Assembly (NCBI RefSeq): GCF_009823805.1
Contig: NZ_WUEK01000012.1
Span: 1-64,000, forward strand
DNA: 64,000 bases
DNA from: Nocardioides flavescens
GTDB lineage: Bacteria > Actinomycetota > Actinomycetes > Propionibacteriales > Nocardioidaceae
Direction: 5' to 3'
Below the pieces are notes generated by a model. That model was not told the origin of the DNA and did not search any database. It saw only the letters and a list, made by a program, of their open reading frames with translations. The translations under genes and the position numbers were made by a program. Of the stretch, positions 26,147 through 34,777 are shown in pieces (the first letter of the stretch is position 1; the number at the start of each line of letters is the position of its first letter).

Positions 26147-26968
26147 TCAGCCCTCCTCGACGCCCCCGCGCATGCGGGAGAGGAACTTCTTGGTCCGCTC
26201 GTGCTGGGGAGCCTCGATGACCGCCGAGGGCGGGCCCTGCTCGATGATCCGGCCGCCGTCGATGAAGATCACCCGGTCGGCGACGTCGCGGGCGAACTCG
26301 ATCTCGTGGGTGACGATGAGCATGGTCAGCCCCTCGTCGGCGAGCAGCTTCATCACCGACAGCACCTCCCCGACAGTCTCGGGGTCGAGCGCGGAGGTCG
26401 GCTCGTCGAAGAGCATCACCTTGGGCCTCATCGCCAGCGCGCGGGCGATCGCGACGCGCTGCTGCTGACCGCCGGAGAGCTGGCGGGGGTAGGAGTTCTC
26501 CTTGCCCTCCAGCCGCACGTGGGCGAGCAGCTCGCGGGCCCGGGCCTCGGCCTCCTTGCGGGGCTGGCCGGCGACGCGGACGGGGGCCTCGATGATGTTC
26601 TCGAGCACCGTCATGTGGCCGAAGAGGTTGAAGGCCTGGAAGACCATCCCGATGTCGGTGCGCTGGCGCGCCAGCTCGGACGCCGGGAGCTCGACGTAGC
26701 GACCGCGGCGCTGGTGGACGCCGATGACCTCGCCGTCGACGCGCACGAGGCCCTGGTCGGGCTTCTCGAGGTGGTTGACGCAGCGCAGCATCGTCGACTT
26801 GCCCGAGCCCGAGGGCCCGATGATGCAGACGACCTCACCGGTCGCGACCTCGAGGTCGATGCCGTCGAGCACGCGCAGCGAGCCGTAGCGCTTGCAGAGC
26901 CCCTCGAGCTGCACCAGGGGCCGGGTGGCCGTCGTACGCGCGGTCACAGGGTCGGTCACGGTCGTCAC
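26147..26968 (-). CDS. Amino acid ABC transporter ATP-binding protein
   Basis: A 273-aa GlnQ/HisP-type ATPase. Walker A is GPSGSGKST, the signature is LSGGQQQR, Walker B is VMLFDEP, and the H-loop is in IVTHEIEFA. A short insertion VHQRRGRYVELPASEL after the first strands is typical of the polar amino acid subfamily. GTG at 26968 overlaps the permease stop by 4 nt, so the two are coupled. It powers import of the ligand bound by the lipoprotein at 28233. Confidence 0.9.
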   Translation of the reverse strand: MTTVTDPVTARTTATRPLVQLEGLCKRYGSLRVLDGIDLEVATGEVVCIIGPSGSGKSTMLRCVNHLEKPDQGLVRVDGEVIGVHQRRGRYVELPASELARQRTDIGMVFQAFNLFGHMTVLENIIEAPVRVAGQPRKEAEARARELLAHVRLEGKENSYPRQLSGGQQQRVAIARALAMRPKVMLFDEPTSALDPETVGEVLSVMKLLADEGLTMLIVTHEIEFARDVADRVIFIDGGRIIEQGPPSAVIEAPQHERTKKFLSRMRGGVEEG

Positions 26969-27966
26969 TTCGTCTCCTGGTCTACGACCCGGCCGTCGGC
27001 GGGCTGCGTCGCGGGGCTGCTGAAGAACCCGTCGTGGCTCTCGGCGCGCCCGGTGAGGCGCAGCCGCTGGGCCACCGAGGGCCGGGCGTTGCGGGTCGCG
27101 CCGCGGGAGTAGTGGCGCTCGATGAAGTACTGCCCGATCGAGAGAACGGTGGTGAGCACGAGGTACCAGATGCTCGCCACGACCAGCAGCGGGATCGTCT
27201 CGAAGGTCCGGCTGTAGATGACCTGGACGGTGTAGAGCAGCTCGTTCATCGAGATGATGCTGACCAGGCTGGTGCCCTTGAGCATCGAGATCACCTGGTT
27301 GCCGGTCGGCGGCACGATGACCCGCATCGCCTGCGGCAGGATGATGCGCCGCATCGCCTGGCCGCGCGTCATGCCGAGCGCCGCGCTCGCCTCGCTCTGA
27401 CCCTGGTCGACCGAGAGGATGCCGGCGCGGAAGATCTCCGACATGTAGGCGCCCTCGTTGAGACCGAGCCCGAGCGTGGCCGCGACCAGGGGCGTGATGA
27501 GGTCGTTGGTCGGCGAGCTGCCGAACTCCGGGCCGAACGGGATCCCGACCGACAGGTCGGGCAGGAAGCTCGCGAGGTTGAACCAGAACAGGATCTGCAC
27601 GAGCAGGGGGGTGCCGCGGAAGACCCAGACGTAGGCACCGGCGACTGCGTTGAGCAGCACACTGTGGGACAGGCGCATCAGGGCCAGCGCGAGCCCGATG
27701 AGGCAGCCGAGCACCATCGCGATGACGGTGAGCTTGATCGTCTGCCAGACGCCGGTCAGCACCCGGTCGTCGAACATGTACTCCCACACCGTCGACCACT
27801 GGAGGCTGTCGGAGGTGAGGAAGGTCGAGATGATCTCGACGGCGATCAGCAGCACGAAGATCTTGACGACCCAGCCGGCGGCCTTGGTGAGCACGGGCCG
27901 CAGGCCCGGTGAGCTCGCCGGCGCGGCGCTGGCGGCCGTGACCTCGTCGGTGGCCGTGGCGTTCAT
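26965..27966 (-). CDS. Amino acid ABC transporter permease
   Basis: A 333-aa HisM/GlnP-type permease. After a cytoplasmic tail and a first helix come the conserved TGVWQTIKLTVIAMVLG start and the EAA loop EASAALGMTRGQAMRRIILPQA, which contacts the ATPase. Helices about 40, 95, 125, 185, 225 and 285 account for the hydrophobic segments. Only one permease gene is present, so the transporter is presumably a homodimer. The ATG at 27966 is preceded by GGAGG. It is divergent from the binding protein gene. Confidence 0.9.
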   Translation of the reverse strand: MNATATDEVTAASAAPASSPGLRPVLTKAAGWVVKIFVLLIAVEIISTFLTSDSLQWSTVWEYMFDDRVLTGVWQTIKLTVIAMVLGCLIGLALALMRLSHSVLLNAVAGAYVWVFRGTPLLVQILFWFNLASFLPDLSVGIPFGPEFGSSPTNDLITPLVAATLGLGLNEGAYMSEIFRAGILSVDQGQSEASAALGMTRGQAMRRIILPQAMRVIVPPTGNQVISMLKGTSLVSIISMNELLYTVQVIYSRTFETIPLLVVASIWYLVLTTVLSIGQYFIERHYSRGATRNARPSVAQRLRLTGRAESHDGFFSSPATQPADGRVVDQETK

Positions 27967-28232
27967 GGAGCCTCCAGGGTTCGGGTGACCGAGGCACACG
28001 CGTGCCACACAGGTGCACTGCGACCGCCTCATTGCAGCGCAGGGGCGAAGTGTTCGTCAAGCGCCCAACCGTTCGCTGGACGGCCAGTTTCGACCCGCCG
28101 AGCCACGCCTGACCCTTGACACCCCTGGAGGGGGTGGTCACACTTCGTACACTTGGTCGCAGAGCGTACACGACCGAGACCGCGATCGACGGTGACGCGG
28201 GGTTCAGCACTCACACCTGGAGCAATTCACCC

Positions 28233-29252
28233 ATGGCTTCTCTGCTCAGCTCGTCCCGGTCGGTCACCCGGCGCCCCGGTGTCCGCCGCGCGTCCGCCTC
28301 CCTCGCCGCCGCTGCCCTGCTCGCCGCCGGGCTCGCCGGGTGCGGCAGCGACTCCGACGACACCTCCGCCGACACCTCATCGTCGTCCTCCGACGCCTCG
28401 TCGTCGAGCGCGGGGTCCTCCGAGTCGTCCTCCGGGGGCTCGGGCGCGAGCACCGAGGTCGCCGGCGTCTCGATCTCCGAGGACGCCGAGCTGGCGGCCA
28501 TGGTGCCCTCCGACATCGCCGACTCCGGCGAGCTCACCGCCATCCAGTACGACAACGCCCCCGCCGACACCTTCGTCGACGACAACGGCGACATCACCGG
28601 CTGGGGCCCCGACCTCGGCAAGGCCGTCGCAGCCACCCTGGGCCTGGAGTACAAGCCCGAGGCGTCCGGCGCCTTCGACACCTTCATCCCCGGCATGCAG
28701 AACGGTCGCTACACCAGCACCTGGGCCTCGCTGACCGTGCTGCCCGAGCGGCTCGAGGTCGTCGACATCGTCGCCGTCCACGAGGGCTCGACCGGCGTCA
28801 TCACCACCGAGGACAGCGACCTCGACATCTCGGAGCCGACCGACCTGTGCGGCATCACCGTCGCCGCCCTCGCCGGGTCCAGCTTCGTCTCGCAGCTCGA
28901 GGACGTCGCCACGACCTGCACCGACGCCGGCGAGGAGGCCCCCAAGGTGGACTCCTACCCGCAGCAGGCCGCGGCCCAGCTCGCCGTCACCAACGGCCGC
29001 GCCGACGCCTTCGCCACCAGCAAGGGCCAGCTCGCCTGGCTGCTGCGCGAGACCAAGGGCTTCAAGCTCCAGCCGCTCGACTACCAGCCCGCCCTCGAGG
29101 GCATCGGCGTCTCCAAGGACTCCGGCATGACCGAGCCGATCGCCGCCGCGATGGACAAGCTGATGGCCGACGGCACCTACGAGAAGATCATGAACTCGTG
29201 GGACGTCGACTTCGGCTTCCTCGACAAGGCCGAGGTCAACCCCACCAGCTGA
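28233..29252 (+). CDS. Amino acid ABC transporter substrate-binding lipoprotein
   Basis: A 339-aa SBP_bac_3 protein with an N-terminal lipobox LAGLAGCGS (Cys37). A Ser/Asp-rich linker of about 35 residues tethers the binding domain to the membrane. Family features include DNGDITGWGPDLGKAVAATLG and VVDIVAVHEGSTGVIT. The ligand is likely a polar amino or imino acid, in line with the neighbouring oxidases. It is encoded divergently from its permease and ATPase across a 266-bp region containing TTGACA at 28116 with CACACT 17 bp later, a plausible promoter. Confidence 0.88.
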   Translation: MASLLSSSRSVTRRPGVRRASASLAAAALLAAGLAGCGSDSDDTSADTSSSSSDASSSSAGSSESSSGGSGASTEVAGVSISEDAELAAMVPSDIADSGELTAIQYDNAPADTFVDDNGDITGWGPDLGKAVAATLGLEYKPEASGAFDTFIPGMQNGRYTSTWASLTVLPERLEVVDIVAVHEGSTGVITTEDSDLDISEPTDLCGITVAALAGSSFVSQLEDVATTCTDAGEEAPKVDSYPQQAAAQLAVTNGRADAFATSKGQLAWLLRETKGFKLQPLDYQPALEGIGVSKDSGMTEPIAAAMDKLMADGTYEKIMNSWDVDFGFLDKAEVNPTS

Positions 29253-29270
29253 TCCTCCCCCTCACCGGCT

Positions 29271-29302
29271 CCGGCCCGGTCGCCCTCGGGCGGCCGGGCC
29301 GG
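29271..29302 (+). terminator. Terminator after the binding-protein gene
   Basis: Stem CCGGCCCGG / CCGGGCCGG (9 bp) with a 14-nt loop, beginning 18 bp after the stop. Confidence 0.7.
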
Positions 29303-29320
29303 TGTCGTGTCCGGGGAAGA

Positions 29321-29362
29321 CCGCGGCCCCGGTCGGCTCACGAGGAGCCGGCCGAGGCCGCG
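29321..29362 (-). terminator. Terminator of the rpsF-ssb-rpsR-rplI operon
   Basis: Long hairpin, 19-bp arms (29321-29339 with 29344-29362) with one mismatch and one wobble and a small loop, 16 bp past the rplI stop on the minus strand. Confidence 0.7.
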
Positions 29363-29377
29363 GGGGGTGGTGCTGGG

Positions 29378-29824
29378 TCAGCCAGCGACGACCTCGAGGG
29401 CCACGGTGGCGGCGACCTCGTCGTGCAGGCGGACGGTGACCTGGTGGGCACCGAGCGACTTGATCGGGTTGCCGACGGCGATGGTGCGCTTGTCGACCTT
29501 CTCGCCGGAGGCGTCGGTGATCGCGTCGGCGATGTCACCGGCGGTCACGGCACCGAACAGACGGCCGCCCTCACCGGCACGGACCTTGACCTGCACCGGC
29601 TCGGCCTCGAGCTTGGTCTTGACCTGCGCGGCGTGGTCGTGGTCGCGCACGGACCGGGCCGAGCGGGCCTTCTTGATCGACTCGATGGTCTTCTCGCCGC
29701 CGCGGGTCCAGCGGATCGCCGCACCGCGGGGGACGAGGTAGTTGCGGCCGTAGCCGTCCTTGACCTCGACCACGTCGCCGGGGGCGCCGAGGCCGGTCAC
29801 TTCCTGGGTCAGGATGAGCTTCAT
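29378..29824 (-). CDS. rplI: 50S ribosomal protein bL9
   Basis: A 148-aa protein with the classic L9 N-terminus MKLILTQEVTGLGAPGD and the GYGRNYLVPRG signature, then the connecting helix and the C-terminal 23S rRNA-binding domain with GRLFGAVT. Last gene of the rpsF operon; its start is 14 bp after rpsR. A strong hairpin terminator follows. Confidence 0.97.
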   Translation of the reverse strand: MKLILTQEVTGLGAPGDVVEVKDGYGRNYLVPRGAAIRWTRGGEKTIESIKKARSARSVRDHDHAAQVKTKLEAEPVQVKVRAGEGGRLFGAVTAGDIADAITDASGEKVDKRTIAVGNPIKSLGAHQVTVRLHDEVAATVALEVVAG

Positions 29825-29838
29825 CAGTCTGGCTCCTC

Positions 29839-30075
29839 TCAGCGACCGGTGGACGTGTAGGGCAGCAGGGCCACCTCGCGGGCGTTCTTGACCGCGATGG
29901 CGACGTCGCGCTGGTGCTGCACGCAGTTGCCGGTCACCCGACGCGCGCGGATCTTGCCGCGGTCGGAGATGAACTTGCGGAGCAGGGCGGAGTCCTTGTA
30001 GTCGACTCCGGTCGCCTTCTCCTTGCAGAACTGGCAGACCTTCTTCTTCGGCTTGCGAAGTACGGGCTTGGCCAT
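29839..30075 (-). CDS. rpsR: 30S ribosomal protein bS18
   Basis: A 78-aa S18 with a zinc-ribbon-type VCQFCKEK and a further Cys in GNCVQHQR, so this is the cysteine-containing (C+) form. Many actinobacteria also keep a zinc-free copy under Zur control elsewhere. Binds bS6 and 16S rRNA on the platform. Part of the rpsF-ssb-rpsR-rplI operon. Confidence 0.97.
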   Translation of the reverse strand: MAKPVLRKPKKKVCQFCKEKATGVDYKDSALLRKFISDRGKIRARRVTGNCVQHQRDVAIAVKNAREVALLPYTSTGR

Positions 30076-30151
30076 TGTGGTGCTTCCTCCTCAGAAGCCC
30101 GGCGCTGAGTGGTTACAGCGCCGGAATGGTTGCGTGGATGGGAAAGGTGGA

Positions 30152-30742
30152 TCAGAAGGGGGGCTCGTCCTGGACCCCGGGTGCGCCCCACGGGTCGTTG
30201 GACGCGCCACCCCGGTTGCCGCCGCCCTGGCCGCCGGACGCGGGGGCCGGGGAGGCCCACGGGTCGTCCTGCGGGGCGGACTGGCCGCCACCGCCGCCGG
30301 CGTTGCCGCCGCCGGAGTAGCCACCGGAGTTGCCGCCGCCGTTGCCGCCACCGGAGTAGCCGCCCCCGCCGCCCTGGCGGCTGGTGCGGTTGACCTTGGC
30401 GGTGGCGAACTTCAGCGAGGGGCCGATCTCCTCGACCTCGACCTCGAAGACCGTGCGCTTCTCGCCCTCACGGGTCTCGTAGGTCCGGGCCTTGAGGCGA
30501 CCCTGGACGACGACCCGCATGCCCCGCTGCAGCGACTCGGCGACGTTCTCCGCCGCCTGCCGCCAGATCGAGCAGCGGAGGAACATGGCTTCGCCGTCCT
30601 CCCACTCGTTGGTCTGACGGTTGAAGTTGCGCGGGGTCGAGGCCACCGTGAAGTTGGCGACCGCGGCGCCCGACGGGGTGAACCGCAGCTCGGGGTCGTC
30701 GGTGAGGTTGCCGACCACGGTGATGAGGGTCTCGCCTGCCAT
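30152..30742 (-). CDS. ssb: Single-stranded DNA-binding protein
   Basis: A 196-aa SSB. The OB-fold (about 1-115) starts with GETLITVVGNLTDDPELRFT. A long Gly-rich disordered linker follows (about 120-185), and the acidic C-terminal tip ends QDEPPF, close to the DDxPF tip that recruits replication and repair proteins. Located between rpsF and rpsR as in other actinobacteria, with 160 bp of repeat-containing spacer to rpsF. Confidence 0.96.
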   Translation of the reverse strand: MAGETLITVVGNLTDDPELRFTPSGAAVANFTVASTPRNFNRQTNEWEDGEAMFLRCSIWRQAAENVAESLQRGMRVVVQGRLKARTYETREGEKRTVFEVEVEEIGPSLKFATAKVNRTSRQGGGGGYSGGGNGGGNSGGYSGGGNAGGGGGQSAPQDDPWASPAPASGGQGGGNRGGASNDPWGAPGVQDEPPF

Positions 30743-30870
30743 GAGGGTCTCCTAGGTGTTCCGGTGGCGTCGGGGCCATCGTTGCCTCAGGCACCGACAG
30801 CAGGAAAGCGGCTGTCCACAGGCGGCAGGTGCCGCCCGGGGACGCCGGCTCGGCCGGACGGGTCCGACGC

Positions 30871-30910
30871 TCGGTGATCGATCAGTGATGGATCGGTGAT
30901 CGATCAGTGA
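30871..30910. repeat. 18-bp direct repeat between rpsF and ssb
   Basis: TCGGTGATCGATCAGTGA occurs at 30871-30888 and 30893-30910 (22-bp period). Each holds the palindrome TGATCGATCA. The second copy overlaps the rpsF stop codon. Possible regulatory or processing site inside the operon. Confidence 0.7.
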
Positions 30911-31194
30911 GCGTCGGGGCGCAGGACCTTGGTGCGGAGGATCGACTCGTTCAGCGTGAGCTGGCGGTCGAGCTCCTTGACCGTGGCGGGCTCGGCGGTC
31001 AGCTTGACGACCGCGTAGATGCCCTCGGCCTGCTTCTTGATCTCGTAGGCCATGCGGCGACGGCCCCACACGTCGACGGACTCGACAGAGCCGCCGTCGG
31101 TGCGGACGACGTTGAGGTACTTGTCGAGCGAGGGCCCGACCGTACGCTCCTCGAGGGACGGGTCGAGGATCACCATGACTTCGTATGCGCGCAA
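30904..31194 (-). CDS. rpsF: 30S ribosomal protein bS6
   Basis: A 96-aa protein beginning LRAYEVMVILDPSLEE (TTG start), with DVWGRRRMAYEIKKQAEGIY, the S6 hallmark. TTG at 31194 is chosen because an AGGAGG Shine-Dalgarno lies about 10 nt upstream and the length then equals the family norm; a longer in-frame reading adds residues not found in S6. First gene of the operon. Confidence 0.95.
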   Translation of the reverse strand: MRAYEVMVILDPSLEERTVGPSLDKYLNVVRTDGGSVESVDVWGRRRMAYEIKKQAEGIYAVVKLTAEPATVKELDRQLTLNESILRTKVLRPDAH

Positions 31195-31391
31195 AGCGAA
31201 TCCACCTCCTGTGGGCTCAGCGGCCACGGTCTCTCCGTGGCAGGAGGGCTTGTGCGTCTGCCCGCCACGACGTCGGGTCGCGGCGGACAGGACAGGTTAA
31301 CAGCGCGCGGAGAGCCGCTCCCAATCCTGTGCACGGGCCGCCTGTGGAGGACGCCGGGCACCGCCGGGCGGATCCGCCTAGCGTCCCGTCC

Positions 31392-32150
31392 GTGCTCCGG
31401 ACCCGTGCCCCACGGTCCCCGCACCGCTCCGGCGAGGAGCCGGTCGCGGGGCGCTGGGTGCTGCTCGAGGCGATCGGCCGGGGCGGCTGCGGCACCGTGC
31501 ACCGCGCCCACGACCTGGAGCGCGGCCTCGACGTCGCGGCGAAGCTCGCCCACGATGCCGCCGCCCGCGCCCGGCTGGCCCACGAGCGGACCCACGTCGT
31601 CACCCATCCGCACGTGCTCCCCGTCCTCGGCTGGGCCGAGCAGGGCGACCTCGCGCTGCTCGCCACCGAGCTGGTGCACGGCGGCAGCCTGCTCGACCTC
31701 GTGCGCCGCGACGGCCGGCTCGGCGAGACCACGGTCGCGCTCCTGCTCGCGCAGCTGCTCGACGCCCTCGCCGCCGTGCACGCGGCGGGGCTGGTGCACG
31801 GCGACGTCAAGCCGGCCAACCTGCTGCTGCGTGACGGACCCCGCCCGCACCTGCTGCTGGCCGACTTCGGGGTGGCGGTGCGCCAGGGGTGCGACACCGG
31901 ACCGGCCGCCCGGGTCGAGGGCACACCGTCCTACCTGCCTCCCGAGCGGCTCGCCGGAGCGGCACCGCACCCGGGCCAGGACGTCTACGCCGCCGGGCTG
32001 CTCGGGCGGCGGGTCCTGCGTGGCTCGTCACCGCTGCTCACCCTCTGCGACTCGATGGCCCGGCCCGAGCCGTGGCTGCGACCCAGCGCCGACGTGGCCC
32101 TGCGGCGTCTGCGCGAGCTCAGCCCCGGCCGGTGGCCGGCTGCCGGGTGA
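31392..32150 (+). CDS. Soluble Ser/Thr protein kinase
   Basis: A 252-aa Hanks-type kinase made of the catalytic domain alone. The Gly loop is IGRGGCGTVHRAHD, the ATP-binding lysine is in DVAAKLA, the catalytic loop is HGDVKPANLLL and the DFG motif is LADFGVAV. APE appears as PPERLAG. All catalytic residues are present. No transmembrane or sensor domain is visible, unlike PknA/PknB types, so substrates and signals are unknown. The GTG start at 31392 follows the rpsF promoter region. Its end overlaps the convergent XRE gene by 32 nt. Confidence 0.8.
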   Translation: MLRTRAPRSPHRSGEEPVAGRWVLLEAIGRGGCGTVHRAHDLERGLDVAAKLAHDAAARARLAHERTHVVTHPHVLPVLGWAEQGDLALLATELVHGGSLLDLVRRDGRLGETTVALLLAQLLDALAAVHAAGLVHGDVKPANLLLRDGPRPHLLLADFGVAVRQGCDTGPAARVEGTPSYLPPERLAGAAPHPGQDVYAAGLLGRRVLRGSSPLLTLCDSMARPEPWLRPSADVALRRLRELSPGRWPAAG

Positions 32151-33015
32151 CCTGCTCGGTCAGCTGCTGGGTGCCGACCACCGACAGCAGCGCGAGCTGC
32201 TCGGCGGCCGGCGTGCCGGGCGCGGCGGAGTAGACGTGCAGGGTCTGGTCGGCGTCGGGCACCACCAGGACGTCGCACTCGAGGGTGACGTCGCCGACGA
32301 CGGGGTGGGCGAGCGTCTTGGTGTGGGTGCGCCACGTGGTCGCCGACCCCTCGTCCCACAGCTCGCGGAACCGCTCCGAGCCGGTCGCGAGGTCGTCCAG
32401 GAGCCGGGCCAGCCCGGTGTCGGTGGGGTAGCGGCTCAACGCGCCGCGCAGCTGAGCCACGACGTTGCGCTCGGCGCGCTCGAGGTCCTCGGGCGGCCCA
32501 CCGAGCGGCGTACGACGGTCGCCCGGCTCGGGCAGGAAGGTCAGCCGCGGGTGGTTGCGCCGGTGCGGCGCGACGGCGGACCAGTCGCCCAGGAGCGCGG
32601 AGGCGAGCGGGTTCCAGGCGATGACGTCGCCCTTGGCGCTGAGCACCATGGCCGGCAGGTCGGCGAACCGGTCGACGAGCCGCAGCACGCTGGGGCGCAC
32701 GTGCACGTCGATCGTGCCGGGGCGCGGCGGCTCGGCCCCCGCGAGACGGAAGAGGAGGTCTCGCTCGTCGGACTCGAGGCGCAGCGCCCGGGCCAGCGCG
32801 CCCAGGACCTGCGCCGAGGGATGCGGCCCCCGCCCCTGCTCGAGGCGCACGACGTAGTCGACCGAGACGCCCGCCAGCAGCGCGAGCTCCTCGCGGCGCA
32901 ACCCGTCGACACGGCGGCGGAGGCCGACGGGCAGACCGACGTCCTCGGGGCGCACCCGGGCGCGCGCCCGACGCAGCACCCGGGCGAGCTCGTCGCGGTT
33001 GGTCCCAGCCGTCAC
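32119..33015 (-). CDS. XRE family regulator with MmyB-like ligand domain
   Basis: A 298-aa regulator. The N-terminal HTH_31 motif is GLRREELALLAGVSVDYVVRLEQGRGPHPS (about 39-68), followed by the MmyB ligand-binding PAS-like domain (about 110-280). This is a large actinobacterial family often placed beside the oxidoreductase it controls. The divergent SDR at 33116 fits that pattern. GTG 33015 chosen as the first codon with family similarity. Confidence 0.85.
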   Translation of the reverse strand: MTAGTNRDELARVLRRARARVRPEDVGLPVGLRRRVDGLRREELALLAGVSVDYVVRLEQGRGPHPSAQVLGALARALRLESDERDLLFRLAGAEPPRPGTIDVHVRPSVLRLVDRFADLPAMVLSAKGDVIAWNPLASALLGDWSAVAPHRRNHPRLTFLPEPGDRRTPLGGPPEDLERAERNVVAQLRGALSRYPTDTGLARLLDDLATGSERFRELWDEGSATTWRTHTKTLAHPVVGDVTLECDVLVVPDADQTLHVYSAAPGTPAAEQLALLSVVGTQQLTEQVTRQPATGRG

Positions 33016-33115
33016 CTGACCAGCATGGCGCGCTCGCGACCGGCGCGGGTAGGACCGCCGGTCCCACGCTCGACCGGCCCTGTCACCGGCCGCGGACCCG
33101 AGCCACGGTGGAGCC

Positions 33116-33892
33116 ATGACCACCTCTCCTCCCACCGCCCTCGTCCGCGGCCACGTCACCGCCCTCGTCACCGGCAGCAACAAGGGGCTCGGCGCCGAGA
33201 CGACCCGGCGGCTGGCGGCTCTCGGCTGGACCGTCTGGATGGGCGCCCGCGACGTCGCCGCGGCGCACGCCACCGCCGACCGCATCCGCCGCGACCAGCC
33301 CGACGCCGACCTGCGCCCCGTCGCGCTCGACGTGACCGACCCGGCCTCGGTCGACGCGGCCCGCGAGACCGTCGGCGCCTCCGGCACCGGCCTCGACGTG
33401 CTGGTCAACAACGCCGGCGTCGCCGACCCGTCGACGCTCGTCACCGCCGCCACCCGGGCCGAGGACCTGCTGCCGACGTACGCCGTCAACGTGCTCGGCC
33501 CGGTCCGGGTGACCGAGGCGTTCCTCCCGCTCCTGCAGGAGTCGCCGACCGCGCGCGTCGTGATGGTCTCGAGCGGCCTCGGCGACCTGACCCACGTCAA
33601 CGACCCGGAGCGCGCCGAGCACGGGGTGCCGGGGTTCGTCTACCAGTCCTCGAAGGCGGCGCTCGACATGATCGCCGACCGCTACGACGCCGCGCTCTCC
33701 GACGTGCGGGTCCGGGCGGTCGACCCGGGTTACACCGCCACGGACCTCAACGGCCACAGCGGTCCGCAGACCCTCACCGAGGGCACCGACGCGATCGTCG
33801 CCGCGGCGAGCGCCGAGGCGGTGCCGGCCGGCAAGTTCGACCGCACGCACCTCTCGGTCGACCTCGGGAGCGGTGTCGGCGCGGCCTCCTAG
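33116..33892 (+). CDS. SDR family NAD(P)-dependent oxidoreductase
   Basis: A 258-aa classical SDR. It has TGSNKGLGAETTRRLA for cofactor binding, VLVNNAGV, and the catalytic Ser in VVMVSSGLG with YQSSKAALD. The active-site Tyr and Lys are intact. Many SDRs of this type paired with MmyB regulators act on carbonyl compounds of unknown identity. Divergent from the XRE/MmyB gene with a 100-bp gap. Confidence 0.85.
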   Translation: MTTSPPTALVRGHVTALVTGSNKGLGAETTRRLAALGWTVWMGARDVAAAHATADRIRRDQPDADLRPVALDVTDPASVDAARETVGASGTGLDVLVNNAGVADPSTLVTAATRAEDLLPTYAVNVLGPVRVTEAFLPLLQESPTARVVMVSSGLGDLTHVNDPERAEHGVPGFVYQSSKAALDMIADRYDAALSDVRVRAVDPGYTATDLNGHSGPQTLTEGTDAIVAAASAEAVPAGKFDRTHLSVDLGSGVGAAS

Positions 33893-33901
33893 GGTGGAGG
33901 C

Positions 33902-34708
33902 ATGGCAGCAGCGACCTCCCTCAGCATCGGCGCGCACGTCGACCAGGCCGACCCGATCGCCGAGGCGCAGGCGCGCGAGGCGCCGCTGGTGCAGTTCTTC
34001 CTCGGGGACCCGCAGGGTTACAAGGGCCCGGAGTTCCGACGCGAGGGCGGAGCCGAGGCGCTGCGGGCCGACGCCGAGGCCGCCGGCATCGACCTCTACG
34101 TCCACGCTCCCTACATCGTCAACGTCGCCACGACCAACAACCGCATCCGCATCCCGAGCCGCAAGCTGCTGCAGCAGCACGTCGACGCCGCCGCCTCGAT
34201 CGGGGCCAAGGGGCTGATCGTCCACGGCGGCCACGTCGGCAAGGACGACGACCCCGAGAAGGGGTTCGACAACTGGCGCAAGGCGATCGAGGCGACCGAC
34301 CTCAAGCTCCCGCTGCTCATCGAGAACACCGCCGGTGGCGACAACGCCATGACCCGCTACCTCGAGCGCATCGCCCGGGTCTGGGACGCGATCTCCGCGG
34401 CCGAGGGGTTCGAGCAGGTCGGGTTCTGCCTCGACACCTGCCACGCCCACGCGGGGGGCAACGCGCTCGAGACCGTGGTCGTGGACGTGCGCGCCATCAC
34501 CGGGCGCATCGACCTGGTGCACTGCAACGACAGCCGCGACGAGTTCGACTCGGGCGCCGACCGCCACGCCAGCCTCGGCGCCGGCAAGGTCGACCCCGAC
34601 CTGCTCGCCGCGGTCGTGCGCGACGCGGGTGCCCCCGTGGTGTGCGAGACACCCGGTGGACCGGTCGAGCACAGCGAGGACTTCGCCTGGCTCCGCGAGC
34701 GTCTCTGA
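33902..34708 (+). CDS. nfo: Endonuclease IV (AP endonuclease)
   Basis: A 268-aa AP-endonuclease-2 family TIM barrel. Zinc ligands are suggested by GAHVDQ, LIVHGGHVG, LLIENTAGG, GFCLDTCHAHAGG, LVHCNDSRDEF and VVCETPGG, the usual EndoIV ladder. It cleaves DNA 5' of abasic sites in base-excision repair. The ATG is preceded by TAGGGT at 33890-33895, 6 nt upstream, again a leaderless-type layout. Confidence 0.88.
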   Translation: MAAATSLSIGAHVDQADPIAEAQAREAPLVQFFLGDPQGYKGPEFRREGGAEALRADAEAAGIDLYVHAPYIVNVATTNNRIRIPSRKLLQQHVDAAASIGAKGLIVHGGHVGKDDDPEKGFDNWRKAIEATDLKLPLLIENTAGGDNAMTRYLERIARVWDAISAAEGFEQVGFCLDTCHAHAGGNALETVVVDVRAITGRIDLVHCNDSRDEFDSGADRHASLGAGKVDPDLLAAVVRDAGAPVVCETPGGPVEHSEDFAWLRERL

Positions 34709-34777
34709 CCCCTCACAGGTAGGCCACAGGGCGACCACACCGCCGCGCCAGCCGCGGCGTCGACGGTGGAGGGCATG

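Noticed and set aside
31392..33015. Kinase and XRE gene as a toxin-antitoxin pair
   Set aside because: They are convergent, not an operon. The kinase is a Hanks-type enzyme, not HipA, and the regulator has an MmyB ligand domain that fits control of the SDR instead.
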